The notes under the pieces are model-generated. The model saw only the letters and a program-made list of their open reading frames with translations. It had not been told where the DNA came from and made no database searches. A stretch of 64,000 nt of DNA from a bacterium (lineage in GTDB: Bacteria; Bacillota; Clostridia; Lachnospirales; Lachnospiraceae), in assembly GCA_030539495.1 (NCBI GenBank), contig JAUNRX010000001.1:62001-126000 (forward strand). The letters run 5' to 3'. This document shows positions 43,848 through 51,252 of this stretch, one piece after another (position 1 is the stretch's first letter; every line of letters starts with the position of its first letter). The translations under genes were made by a program, and so were the position numbers.

Positions 43848-44909
43848 ATGAGTAAATTAACTGTAGCAGTATTATTCGGTGGACAGTCTTCAGAACATGA
43901 GGTTTCCCTTGTCTCCGCTAATACAGTGGTTACGAATATTAATAGAGATTTATACGATGTAGCTCTTATCGGTATTACAAAAGATGGACGTTGGTTACAT
44001 GTTGAAAAACAAGAAGATATCGCATCTGGAGAGTGGTTAAACAGCAAGACAACTGCAGTAATTTCCCCAGATACTAGCCAAAAAGGCATCTTACTTATTA
44101 ATGGAGATAAAGTTTCTGTTCAAAAGGTAGATGTTGTATTCCCAGTATTACACGGACTTAATGGTGAAGATGGAACTGTTCAAGGTTTATTAGAATTATC
44201 TAAAATTCCATACGTAGGATGTGGCGTATTAGCTTCCAGCGTTTCTATGGATAAGTTATATACAAAGATTATCGTGGATACATTAGGTGTTCGCCAAGCA
44301 AAATTTGTTGGAGTATATGCAGAAGAACTTGGTAAGATGAACGAAGTAGTCTTAAGAGTGGAAGAAAAGATTGAATACCCTGTATTCATTAAACCATCTA
44401 ATGCAGGTAGCTCAAAAGGTGTATCCAAAGCACATAACAGAGATGAACTTGAAAAAGGTTTATTTGAAGCAGCAAAACATGATCGTAAGATTCTTTGTGA
44501 AGAAACAATTACTGGACGTGAGATTGAATGTGCCGTTCTTGGAGGACGTGATGTAAAAGCTTCCGGTATCGGTGAAATCAAAGCAGCTGCTGAGTTCTAT
44601 GACTTCGATGCAAAATATAATAATGAAGAAAGTAAGACAATTATCGGACCTGAACTTCCAGAAGGTGTGGAAGAACAAGTAAGAGAAGCTGCAGTAAAAA
44701 TCTTTAAAGCAGTTGATGGCCACGGCTTATCAAGAGTTGACTTCTTCTTAGAAAATGGAACAAATGAAATCGTATTTAACGAAATCAATACATTACCTGG
44801 ATTTACTCCAATCAGTATGTATCCAATGCTTTGGGAGAATAAAGGATTTAGTAAAGAACGTTTAGTTGAAAAGTTAATTCAGTTAGGATTAGCGCGTTAT
44901 CAAGAGTAG
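43848..44909 (+). CDS. ddl: D-alanine--D-alanine ligase
   Basis: ATP-grasp ligase of 353 residues that makes D-Ala-D-Ala for peptidoglycan. It shows VAVLFGGQSSEHEVSLVSA at the N-terminus, FPVLHGLNGEDGTVQGLLE (about residue 92), the ATP-binding YPVFIKPSNAGSSKGVS (about residue 180) and the C-terminal NEINTLPGFTPISMYP. It is followed after 12 bp by murI, giving a cell-wall precursor operon. Its codon use is more C-ending than that of murI. Confidence 0.97.
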   Translation: MSKLTVAVLFGGQSSEHEVSLVSANTVVTNINRDLYDVALIGITKDGRWLHVEKQEDIASGEWLNSKTTAVISPDTSQKGILLINGDKVSVQKVDVVFPVLHGLNGEDGTVQGLLELSKIPYVGCGVLASSVSMDKLYTKIIVDTLGVRQAKFVGVYAEELGKMNEVVLRVEEKIEYPVFIKPSNAGSSKGVSKAHNRDELEKGLFEAAKHDRKILCEETITGREIECAVLGGRDVKASGIGEIKAAAEFYDFDAKYNNEESKTIIGPELPEGVEEQVREAAVKIFKAVDGHGLSRVDFFLENGTNEIVFNEINTLPGFTPISMYPMLWENKGFSKERLVEKLIQLGLARYQE

Positions 44910-44921
44910 GAGGACGATACG

Positions 44922-45728
44922 ATGAATCGTAATGCTCCTATCGGTGTCTTTGACTCTGGGGTTGGTGGATTAACTGTTGCAAGAGAGATTATGAGACAGA
45001 TTCCAAATGAGTCAATTATTTATTTTGGAGACACAGCAAGAGTTCCTTATGGTAGCAAGTCAAAGGAAACGATTATCACGTACTCTCGTCAGATTGTAGA
45101 ATTTCTATTAACGAAGCAAGTAAAGGCAGTTGTGGTAGGTTGTAATACTGCAAGTGCCTTTGCTCTTGAAACGCTTCAAAAAGAATTTGATATTCCGATG
45201 ATTGGTGTTGTAAAGCCCGGGGCTAAGGTTGCAGCTGAAACAACAGTAAACCATCGTGTAGGTATTATTGGAACACTCGGTACCGTTAACAGTGATATTT
45301 ATAAGAATTATATCCATGAATTAAATGGTGGAATTGAAGTTTTTTCAAAAGCCTGTCCGTTATTTGCGCCTTTGGTGGAAGAAGGATGGCTCGATGATCC
45401 GATTACGTACGAGGTGGCTACTCGTTATTTAAATGATTTAATGAAACATGAAATTGATACGCTTGTGCTAGGCTGTACACATTATCCATTAATCCGCAAG
45501 ACGGTGCAGAAGGTTATGGGGGATTCTGTGAACCTTGTAAATCCTGCATATGAGACAGCGATTAGTCTTCGTACAGCGCTTGAAGAAGCGAATCTTACCA
45601 ACAGTGGTACTGAGGTGAAACATAAGTTTTATGTCAGTGATGGAGCCGAAAAATTTAAATCCTTTGCCAATACGATTCTTCCTTGCGAAGTTGAAGAGAC
45701 AAAGGATATTAATATAGAACTGTATTAG
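44922..45728 (+). CDS. murI: Glutamate racemase
   Basis: Enzyme of 268 residues supplying D-glutamate for peptidoglycan. It has GVFDSGVGGLTVAREI, both catalytic cysteines in VVGCNTASAFAL (about residue 72) and LVLGCTHYPLIRK (about residue 186), and the substrate motif FGDTARVPYG. It is the second gene of the ddl-murI-DUF1934 group. Confidence 0.98.
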   Translation: MNRNAPIGVFDSGVGGLTVAREIMRQIPNESIIYFGDTARVPYGSKSKETIITYSRQIVEFLLTKQVKAVVVGCNTASAFALETLQKEFDIPMIGVVKPGAKVAAETTVNHRVGIIGTLGTVNSDIYKNYIHELNGGIEVFSKACPLFAPLVEEGWLDDPITYEVATRYLNDLMKHEIDTLVLGCTHYPLIRKTVQKVMGDSVNLVNPAYETAISLRTALEEANLTNSGTEVKHKFYVSDGAEKFKSFANTILPCEVEETKDINIELY

Positions 45729-45740
45729 AAAGGGACGTAT

Positions 45741-46187
45741 ATGACAAAAGAAGTGCTAATCTCCATTAGTGGATTACAGCTTGAGATTGACGAGCAAGAA
45801 GCCGTTGAAGTCATTTCTGTAGGTGATTACTACAAGAAGAATGAGAAACATTACCTACGCTATGAAGATTTAGCTATGGATTGTGAGGACCTTGGTATTA
45901 ATAATGTCAATAAGAATACAATCAAGATTAGTGATACTCAAGTAGATATCATGAAAAAGGGTGCCAGCAATACACATATGATCTTTGAAAAGAATAAGAA
46001 AAATGTGACGTATTACAGTACTCCATTTGGTGAATTGCTTATTGGTATTTATACTACGAAATTAGATATTACGGAAACAGAAGAAGAACTTCTTGTGAAG
46101 TTAAAATATGCGTTAGATGTAAATGCTAGCCATGTTTCTGATTGTGATATAACAATAAGAGTCTCTTCTCGAGGACGAGAAGAGTAG
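45741..46187 (+). CDS. DUF1934 beta-barrel protein
   Basis: Small protein of 148 residues matching DUF1934/YwiB (calycin-like barrel), with HYLRYED near the start and STPFGELLIGIYT in the middle. Its function is unknown. It follows murI after 12 bp. Its last codons coincide with the first of a series of hairpins (46163-46184), which may act as a terminator. Confidence 0.88.
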   Translation: MTKEVLISISGLQLEIDEQEAVEVISVGDYYKKNEKHYLRYEDLAMDCEDLGINNVNKNTIKISDTQVDIMKKGASNTHMIFEKNKKNVTYYSTPFGELLIGIYTTKLDITETEEELLVKLKYALDVNASHVSDCDITIRVSSRGREE

Positions 46188-46316
46188 TTAAAAGCAGGCT
46201 TTTAACTAGTGCTGAAGGTAATGAAAGACCTAGCCCCACAGTTGTGGTGCTAGGTCTTTCCGATTTTCAGGAAGTGAATTCCTGAAAATCGATTCCAAAG
46301 GGGGACGAAGTCCCCC
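46163..46316 (+). repeat. Chain of five near-perfect hairpins
   Basis: Five consecutive stems: 46163-46171 with 46176-46184; 46186-46194 with 46199-46207; 46223-46233 with 46250-46260, with an inner CCACA/TGTGG stem; 46261-46273 with 46279-46291; and 46300-46306 with 46310-46316. Loops are 3-5 nt except in the third stem, and none is followed by a long T tract. ATACCCTTCC comes next, a phrase echoed after the hairpin at 55438-55458. No ORF is supported. Confidence 0.8.
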
Positions 46317-46370
46317 ATACCCTTCCCAGAGCGTGGCGTTGTAAGTAAGATGAGCTCATTCTGGGTCGAA

Positions 46371-46752
46371 AGAACGGAGCACCGAAGGTTCTCCGGACCA
46401 CTCCGGGTTGACTGACGGGAGGATATGGACGTTATGTCTGACAAAAGTACGTGTCATCCATAACTAATTGAAGTTTAGAAAGAACGGAGCACCGAAGGTT
46501 CTCCGGACCACTCCGGGTTGACTGACGGGAGGGTATGGACGTTATGCCTGACGAAAGTACGTGTCATCCATAACTAATTGAAGATTAGAAAGAACGGAGC
46601 ACCGAAGGTTCTCCGGACCACTCCGAGTTGCCTGACGGGAGGGTATGGACGTTATGCCTGACGAAAGTACGTGTCATCCATAACTAATTGAAGATTAGAA
46701 AGAACGGAGCACCGAAGGTTCTCCGGACCACTCCGGGTTGGCTAACGGAGGG
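46371..46752 (+). repeat. 110-bp structured tandem repeat, about 3.4 copies
   Basis: The phrase AGAACGGAGCACC recurs at 46371, 46481, 46591 and 46701, an exact 110-bp period; the last copy breaks off after about 50 bp. Copies are over 95 % alike and richer in G+C than the surroundings. Within each unit CGGAG pairs with CTCCG, TATGGA with TCCATA, and GATAT/ATGTC in copy 1 becomes GGTAT/ATGCC in copies 2 and 3, a pairing-preserving double change. No reading frame is conserved. A strong terminator follows. Confidence 0.9.
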
Positions 46753-46756
46753 CAAT

Positions 46757-46791
46757 AAAAAAAGCTGTCGCTTTTCGCGACAGCTTTTTTT
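46757..46791. terminator. Bidirectional intrinsic terminator
   Basis: AAAAAAAGCTGTCGC (46757-46771) pairs perfectly with 46777-46791, giving T runs on both strands. It closes the tandem-repeat region and the leftward small membrane protein gene. Confidence 0.92.
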
Positions 46792-47252
46792 TATTTAGAA
46801 GCTTGTTTAGAAGCTTTGTTTCTTATACGTTTGAAGAAACCTTGTTTTTCTTGTTTTGTTTCTAGTCCGGAACGAAGACCTTTAACTTCCATAATGTAAA
46901 TACCGCTTAATACAGCTTTTACTTCTTTTTTCACTGGGATTGAGTCGTAAATTTTTTCGTCGCAGATTAATGTCATAATCTTTGGTCCGATTTTAGCTTT
47001 TACTAGAGGCACTTTGGAATTACGAAGGTATTTAGGAGTTTGATCAATTACCATTTGAGGTAAGTTGGATTCCTTTAATTTCATTCGCTTTTTATCAATA
47101 ACTAGCAATGATGTTGCTTGAGCACTTGATTGCATTTGAGCTTGTGCAGCTTCATTTTTCTTTTGCATTTTTGTTCCGAATTTGTATAAAACAAATAGTA
47201 GTATTGCAGCTACTACGATGATAACTCCGAGTACAATTAACACTGTTTTCAT
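46791..47252 (-). CDS. Small single-pass membrane protein of unknown function
   Basis: I do not recognise this protein of 153 residues. One N-terminal helix (about residues 3-25, VLIVLGVIIVVAAILLFVLY) is followed by a cytosolic part with VIDKKRMKLKESNLPQMVIDQTPKYL, a short hydrophobic stretch (KIGPKIMTLIC), and a basic Lys/Arg/Gln-rich tail. It has a GAGG-type site. A neighbour with the same orientation, plsC, lies 82 bp upstream, so membrane biology is a loose guess. Confidence 0.65.
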   Translation of the reverse strand: MKTVLIVLGVIIVVAAILLFVLYKFGTKMQKKNEAAQAQMQSSAQATSLLVIDKKRMKLKESNLPQMVIDQTPKYLRNSKVPLVKAKIGPKIMTLICDEKIYDSIPVKKEVKAVLSGIYIMEVKGLRSGLETKQEKQGFFKRIRNKASKQASK

Positions 47253-47334
47253 GTATGTACCTCCTTATTTATTTTTCCGTTGTTAACGGTTCTATTGTAG
47301 CACTTTCTTCCTTAAAAGAAAATAGAAAATTATC

Positions 47335-48066
47335 CTAGTTTATTTCGCGTGCATCTTCCTCAAGCATACATTGGATTTTGTTCTGTACATAAGAGCTTAG
47401 GCCCTTTTTAGTCTCTTTATCTAAGTCACTGATAATGACTGGTTCGCCATAATGAATGACAACTTTTGCACGTTTAATCCATGGTGCTTGTGTTTCATAG
47501 CAGGATTCGGTATTAGTGAGAGCGATTGGAATAATTGGACATCCTGATTTCTCAGCTAATTTAAAACTTCCGGCTTTAAATGGAAGCATTTCCTTGCCTT
47601 GATTTCTTGTACCTTCAGGCGCTATAAACATAGAATAACCATTTTTGATATTCTCAATACCTTGAAGTATTGTTTTTAATCCTTCGCGAATGTTTTCACG
47701 GTCTAAGAATAGACAGTTTAAATTGTTCATCCAGCGAGAGATACATGGAATATGTCTCATTTGTTTCTTTGCAACGAAACCTGTAAGGTGTGGAAGCGTT
47801 GCGTAGGAAACTAAGATATCAAAGTATCCTCTGTGGTTTGCAACAAATAAAACAGGTGTATCTTTTGGGACATTTTCCAGTCCTTTTACTACCATTTTGG
47901 TACCGCTTAAGAATAGAATACATCGTAACGCATGGGACACGATAAATTGTGAAGATCGCACTTTGGCGCGTGGATTGAATTTACCAATGATATATTCTAT
48001 CAAATATAAAGGAATACTAATGATGTAAAAAATAATTAGAAATAGTATTACTAATATTGTTCTCAT
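47335..48066 (-). CDS. plsC: 1-acyl-sn-glycerol-3-phosphate acyltransferase
   Basis: Acyltransferase of 243 residues in phospholipid synthesis. Two N-terminal helices lead to the catalytic VANHRGYFDILVSY (HX4D, about residue 75), then LFLDREN and the acceptor motif FIAPEGTRNQGKEML. The start at 48066 was chosen because GGAGG lies directly before it; an upstream ATG overlaps that site. It acts at the cytosolic face of the membrane. Confidence 0.93.
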   Translation of the reverse strand: MRTILVILFLIIFYIISIPLYLIEYIIGKFNPRAKVRSSQFIVSHALRCILFLSGTKMVVKGLENVPKDTPVLFVANHRGYFDILVSYATLPHLTGFVAKKQMRHIPCISRWMNNLNCLFLDRENIREGLKTILQGIENIKNGYSMFIAPEGTRNQGKEMLPFKAGSFKLAEKSGCPIIPIALTNTESCYETQAPWIKRAKVVIHYGEPVIISDLDKETKKGLSSYVQNKIQCMLEEDAREIN

Positions 48067-48166
48067 TTTTTCCTCCGTCATATAAAAAATACTAGATTAT
48101 TCACTCCATTATATCATAATGTGAGTTGTTAATCTAGTATTTGTATTCTATCAAATGGTTATTCGA

Positions 48167-49408
48167 TTAATTTACTTCAGACTCACTAGAGGCAGAATCT
48201 TCCCCTGTAGACTCACTCTGTCCGTGGCTAGGGGTAGGTTTTACTGTTGGTTTAGCAGTAGGCTTCACAGTAGGTTTTACTGTTGGACTATCCGATGGTT
48301 TATCATCATTAGGTTTCACTGTTGGCTTAGTAGATGGTTTCACAGTAGGTTTTACTGTTGGCTTAGCCGACGGTTCGTCAGTAGGTTTTACTGTTGGACT
48401 AACTTTAGGAGTACTGGTAGGTTTTTTAGTAACTGTAGGAGACTTTGTAGGACTTACAGTAGCCGTTGCCTTTGGAGTTACGGTTGGTCTAAAAGTACGG
48501 TATGGTTTAGAAGTCGCAGCAATTGGTGTAGCTGTTGCTTTTGGAATATCATCTAAATCATAATCCTCAGTGCCCTTGTCTGGTTCAGTTGTCTGAGATG
48601 GAGTATAGTTATAATACTCATCTAATGTTAAATTATTTTCTGTAAGATATTTTGCAAGTTCATTGCCGACATAACGAATATGCCATGGTTCATAAGAATA
48701 TCCTGTGATTTGTTCTTTCCCTTCAGGATATCGAATAATAAATCCAAACTTATAGCAGTTTTTGGCAAGCCATTTCCCTTCTGCAGTAGAGCCAAATCTG
48801 GCAGTTAAGCCATATCCGGCAGATTTAGCACTTACGTCAATGGACAAACCAGATTGATGTTCACTGTATCCTGGTTTTGCAGAGTATTGCTCTGTATGTG
48901 CCAAGCCTTGTGTTCGAATGTTATTATTATAAATAGTTTTTTGTCTGGCATAAGAGCGGTAGCCGCTTACACCTTTAATTGTTAATCCTTCTTCTGAAGC
49001 AGCATTTACGAGTTCTTCGAGAGCAGCTGCAGGTACTTTTCTGAGCTGTTTCTTTTCATCATAGTAAGAGAAAGAATAGGCAATGTTAGGAACGACTAAA
49101 TCTTCTGGGATATAGTCGGCTGGCAGGCCATATTCTTTATTTACAAGAACGGTATAGCTATCAGGAGTAGTATCGATCTCTACATTATTTTTATGTATTG
49201 TAGCATCGTCTGTTGTAGAAGGCATTTTGGTTTTATCTGTTTTTTCTTTATCTGTTTCAGAAGAATTATTAGTAGTACTAGTATTGCCAGAAGTATAATC
49301 TGTACTAGATAAAGTATCTTCTGAGTTATTATTTCCGGAGCAACCAGTAAAGACTACTGAGAAACTGAGACCGAGAAGACAGAATAAGACAATTATTTTC
49401 TTTTTCAA
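48167..49408 (-). CDS. M15 D-Ala-D-Ala carboxypeptidase-like lipoprotein with repeat tail
   Basis: Protein of 413 residues starting at TTG behind AAGGGGG. The signal ends in VVFTGCSG, a lipobox. A Ser/Thr-rich spacer precedes the peptidase domain (about 115-265), which carries SGYRSYARQKTIY, the Zn ligands in EHQSGLSIDVSAK (HxxxxxxD) and EPWHIRYVG. The last 130 residues are low complexity: about ten KPTVKPT-type units followed by an acidic Ser/Glu tail. It resembles VanY/DacB-type peptidases acting on cell-wall stems; vancomycin resistance is not implied, since no vanHAX is present. Confidence 0.9.
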   Translation of the reverse strand: MKKKIIVLFCLLGLSFSVVFTGCSGNNNSEDTLSSTDYTSGNTSTTNNSSETDKEKTDKTKMPSTTDDATIHKNNVEIDTTPDSYTVLVNKEYGLPADYIPEDLVVPNIAYSFSYYDEKKQLRKVPAAALEELVNAASEEGLTIKGVSGYRSYARQKTIYNNNIRTQGLAHTEQYSAKPGYSEHQSGLSIDVSAKSAGYGLTARFGSTAEGKWLAKNCYKFGFIIRYPEGKEQITGYSYEPWHIRYVGNELAKYLTENNLTLDEYYNYTPSQTTEPDKGTEDYDLDDIPKATATPIAATSKPYRTFRPTVTPKATATVSPTKSPTVTKKPTSTPKVSPTVKPTDEPSAKPTVKPTVKPSTKPTVKPNDDKPSDSPTVKPTVKPTAKPTVKPTPSHGQSESTGEDSASSESEVN

Positions 49409-49496
49409 ACAACGTTCCCCCTTTTGATAAAAATTATACCATAAAAGGACATAAAATCTATATGTACAATATGTAAATAATAAAAAAAGTACAAAA

Positions 49497-49524
49497 ATAG
49501 CAGGTAAGAAGCTTACCTGCTATA
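49497..49524 (-). terminator. Intrinsic terminator of pncB
   Basis: TAGCAGGTAAG (49498-49508) pairs perfectly with CTTACCTGCTA (49512-49522). On the minus strand the stem is followed by TTTTTG and a further T-rich tract. Confidence 0.85.
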
Positions 49525-49538
49525 AAAATAGAAAATAT

Positions 49539-50993
49539 TTAATTGTGATGCTCTGAATTAAAGTTATCTAATAATTGATTCTTAAGTTCCCATAATTGGT
49601 TGGATAAGTCTACATGTACGATATGTGGATTTACAAAACGTCTTGTCTCATCCCATAATGTATTTAATTCCTTCATACAGTAATCACGAATTTCTAAAAC
49701 AGAAGGTGACTCATACACACATTCACCATTTAGGAAAACAGGAACCAGAAGTTCGCGAATGGTATAGGAACCTGGCTGTAAATATGTCTTTTTCCAAGTG
49801 TTAATTGGATCAAATAGTAGAAGTGGATTGCTTTCAGAGAATTTTTCTTCTGCTAAAGCAATTAAATCTGCTTTGATCTTTCCAGTGTCTTTATCATAAA
49901 TACGAAATACAGTCTTATTACCAGGGTTAGTGATCTTCCATTGATTTTCACTAAGCTTGATCTTTGGTATAAATTCACCATCTTGCTTAATTGCAGCCAG
50001 TTTATAAACACCGCCGAAAGCCGGACAGTCTTTGGACGTAATTAGATTTGTACCTACGCCCCAAACATTAATCTTAGCTCCCTGCATTTTTAAGGAGTCG
50101 ATTAAATATTCATCTAAGTCGCTGGAAGCGCAGATGGAGGCATCAGGGAAGCCTGCTTCATCTAGCATCTTGCGTGCTTTTTTTGAAAGGTAAGCAAGAT
50201 CACCACTATCAAGGCGAATTCCATATTGTTTTGGCATATTATTTGCCAGTTTCATTTCTGTAAATACTTTAATCGCATTTGGAACACCAGAACGAAGAGT
50301 ATCATACGTATCAACAAGAAGAGTAGCATTGTTTGGATAGAGTCTTGCATATGTGCGGAATGCAGTCAGCTCATCGTCAAAACTCATAATCCAGCTATGT
50401 GCATGGGTACCTAATGCAGGCACGCCAAATTTTTTGGCACAAAGCACATTGCTTGTACCAACACAGCCACCAATAACCGCAGCTCTAGCACCATATGTTC
50501 CGGCATCCGGACCCTGGGCACGACGTAGACCGAATTCCATAATGGGATCTCCTTGTGCAGCAAAGCAGACACGGGATGCTTTGGTTGCAATCAGACTTTG
50601 ATGGTTGATTATGTTTAAAAGTGCAGTCTCTACCAGCTGAGCTTCCATTGCAGGTGCAACAACTTTAACTAAAGGCTCCATTGGAAATACTACAGTACCT
50701 TCTTTAATGGCATAGATATCACCTGAGAATTTAAAGTCTCTTAAATAAGATAAAAAGTCTTCGCTAAATGTTTGGTAACCTCTTAAATATTCAATATCTT
50801 CTTCTGAGAAGTGTAAATGCTTAATATATTCAATTGCTTGTTCTAAGCCACAACATACAGCATAACCGCTGCCCGATGGATTGGTACGGTAAAACACATC
50901 AAATACGACTGTTTCATTTTGCTGTGTTTCGAAGTAACCTTGCATCATTGTGAGCTCGTAAAAATCGGTTAATAATGTTAAATTATCGTTCAT
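49539..50993 (-). CDS. pncB: Nicotinate phosphoribosyltransferase
   Basis: Enzyme of 484 residues of the NAD salvage (Preiss-Handler) pathway. It begins LTLLTDFYELTMMQGYFE, contains MEFGLRRAQGPDAG (about residue 152) and the phosphate loop region YGIRLDSGDLAYLSKKAR, and keeps the active-site His in GTHAHSWIMSFDDE. It is monocistronic with its own terminator. Confidence 0.96.
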   Translation of the reverse strand: MNDNLTLLTDFYELTMMQGYFETQQNETVVFDVFYRTNPSGSGYAVCCGLEQAIEYIKHLHFSEEDIEYLRGYQTFSEDFLSYLRDFKFSGDIYAIKEGTVVFPMEPLVKVVAPAMEAQLVETALLNIINHQSLIATKASRVCFAAQGDPIMEFGLRRAQGPDAGTYGARAAVIGGCVGTSNVLCAKKFGVPALGTHAHSWIMSFDDELTAFRTYARLYPNNATLLVDTYDTLRSGVPNAIKVFTEMKLANNMPKQYGIRLDSGDLAYLSKKARKMLDEAGFPDASICASSDLDEYLIDSLKMQGAKINVWGVGTNLITSKDCPAFGGVYKLAAIKQDGEFIPKIKLSENQWKITNPGNKTVFRIYDKDTGKIKADLIALAEEKFSESNPLLLFDPINTWKKTYLQPGSYTIRELLVPVFLNGECVYESPSVLEIRDYCMKELNTLWDETRRFVNPHIVHVDLSNQLWELKNQLLDNFNSEHHN

Positions 50994-51196
50994 AGTATCT
51001 CCTTTTTCACGGCATCTTTCTATCTATTTTTTATTATTATATCATACTTATGTATAGGACTGATGTATACATATTTAGAAACTAAAGCATAAATGAGAAT
51101 GAAGAACAGTTGCTTCATTACCTAAATGATTTATTACCTGGAAATAAGTTAATAGTAAACATTTGAAAGACATATGTCAATAATGGAGTGATGAAA

Positions 51197-51224
51197 AAAG
51201 CACCCGAAATGCAGGGTGCTTTTA
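51197..51224. terminator. Intrinsic terminator of the ABC transporter operon
   Basis: AAAAGCACCC pairs with GGGTGCTTTT around GAAATGCA, with A/T runs on both sides. It lies 29 bp beyond the permease stop codon. Confidence 0.85.
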
Positions 51225-51252
51225 AGTCTTTTCTTATTTAATAGGTAGCTTC

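Noticed and set aside
46250..46444. A short minus-strand frame across the hairpin chain and first 110-bp repeat
   Set aside because: It is not maintained in the other repeat copies and has no start signal.
46371..46752. CRISPR array
   Set aside because: The units are adjacent 110-bp copies without unique spacers, and no cas genes are present.
48155..48556. An Arg/Cys/Phe-rich reading frame opposite the repeat tail of the M15 peptidase
   Set aside because: It is the antisense image of the KPTVKPT repeats.
48167..49408. VanY vancomycin-resistance gene
   Set aside because: M15 peptidases are common in Clostridia and no vanHAX or vanRS genes are nearby.
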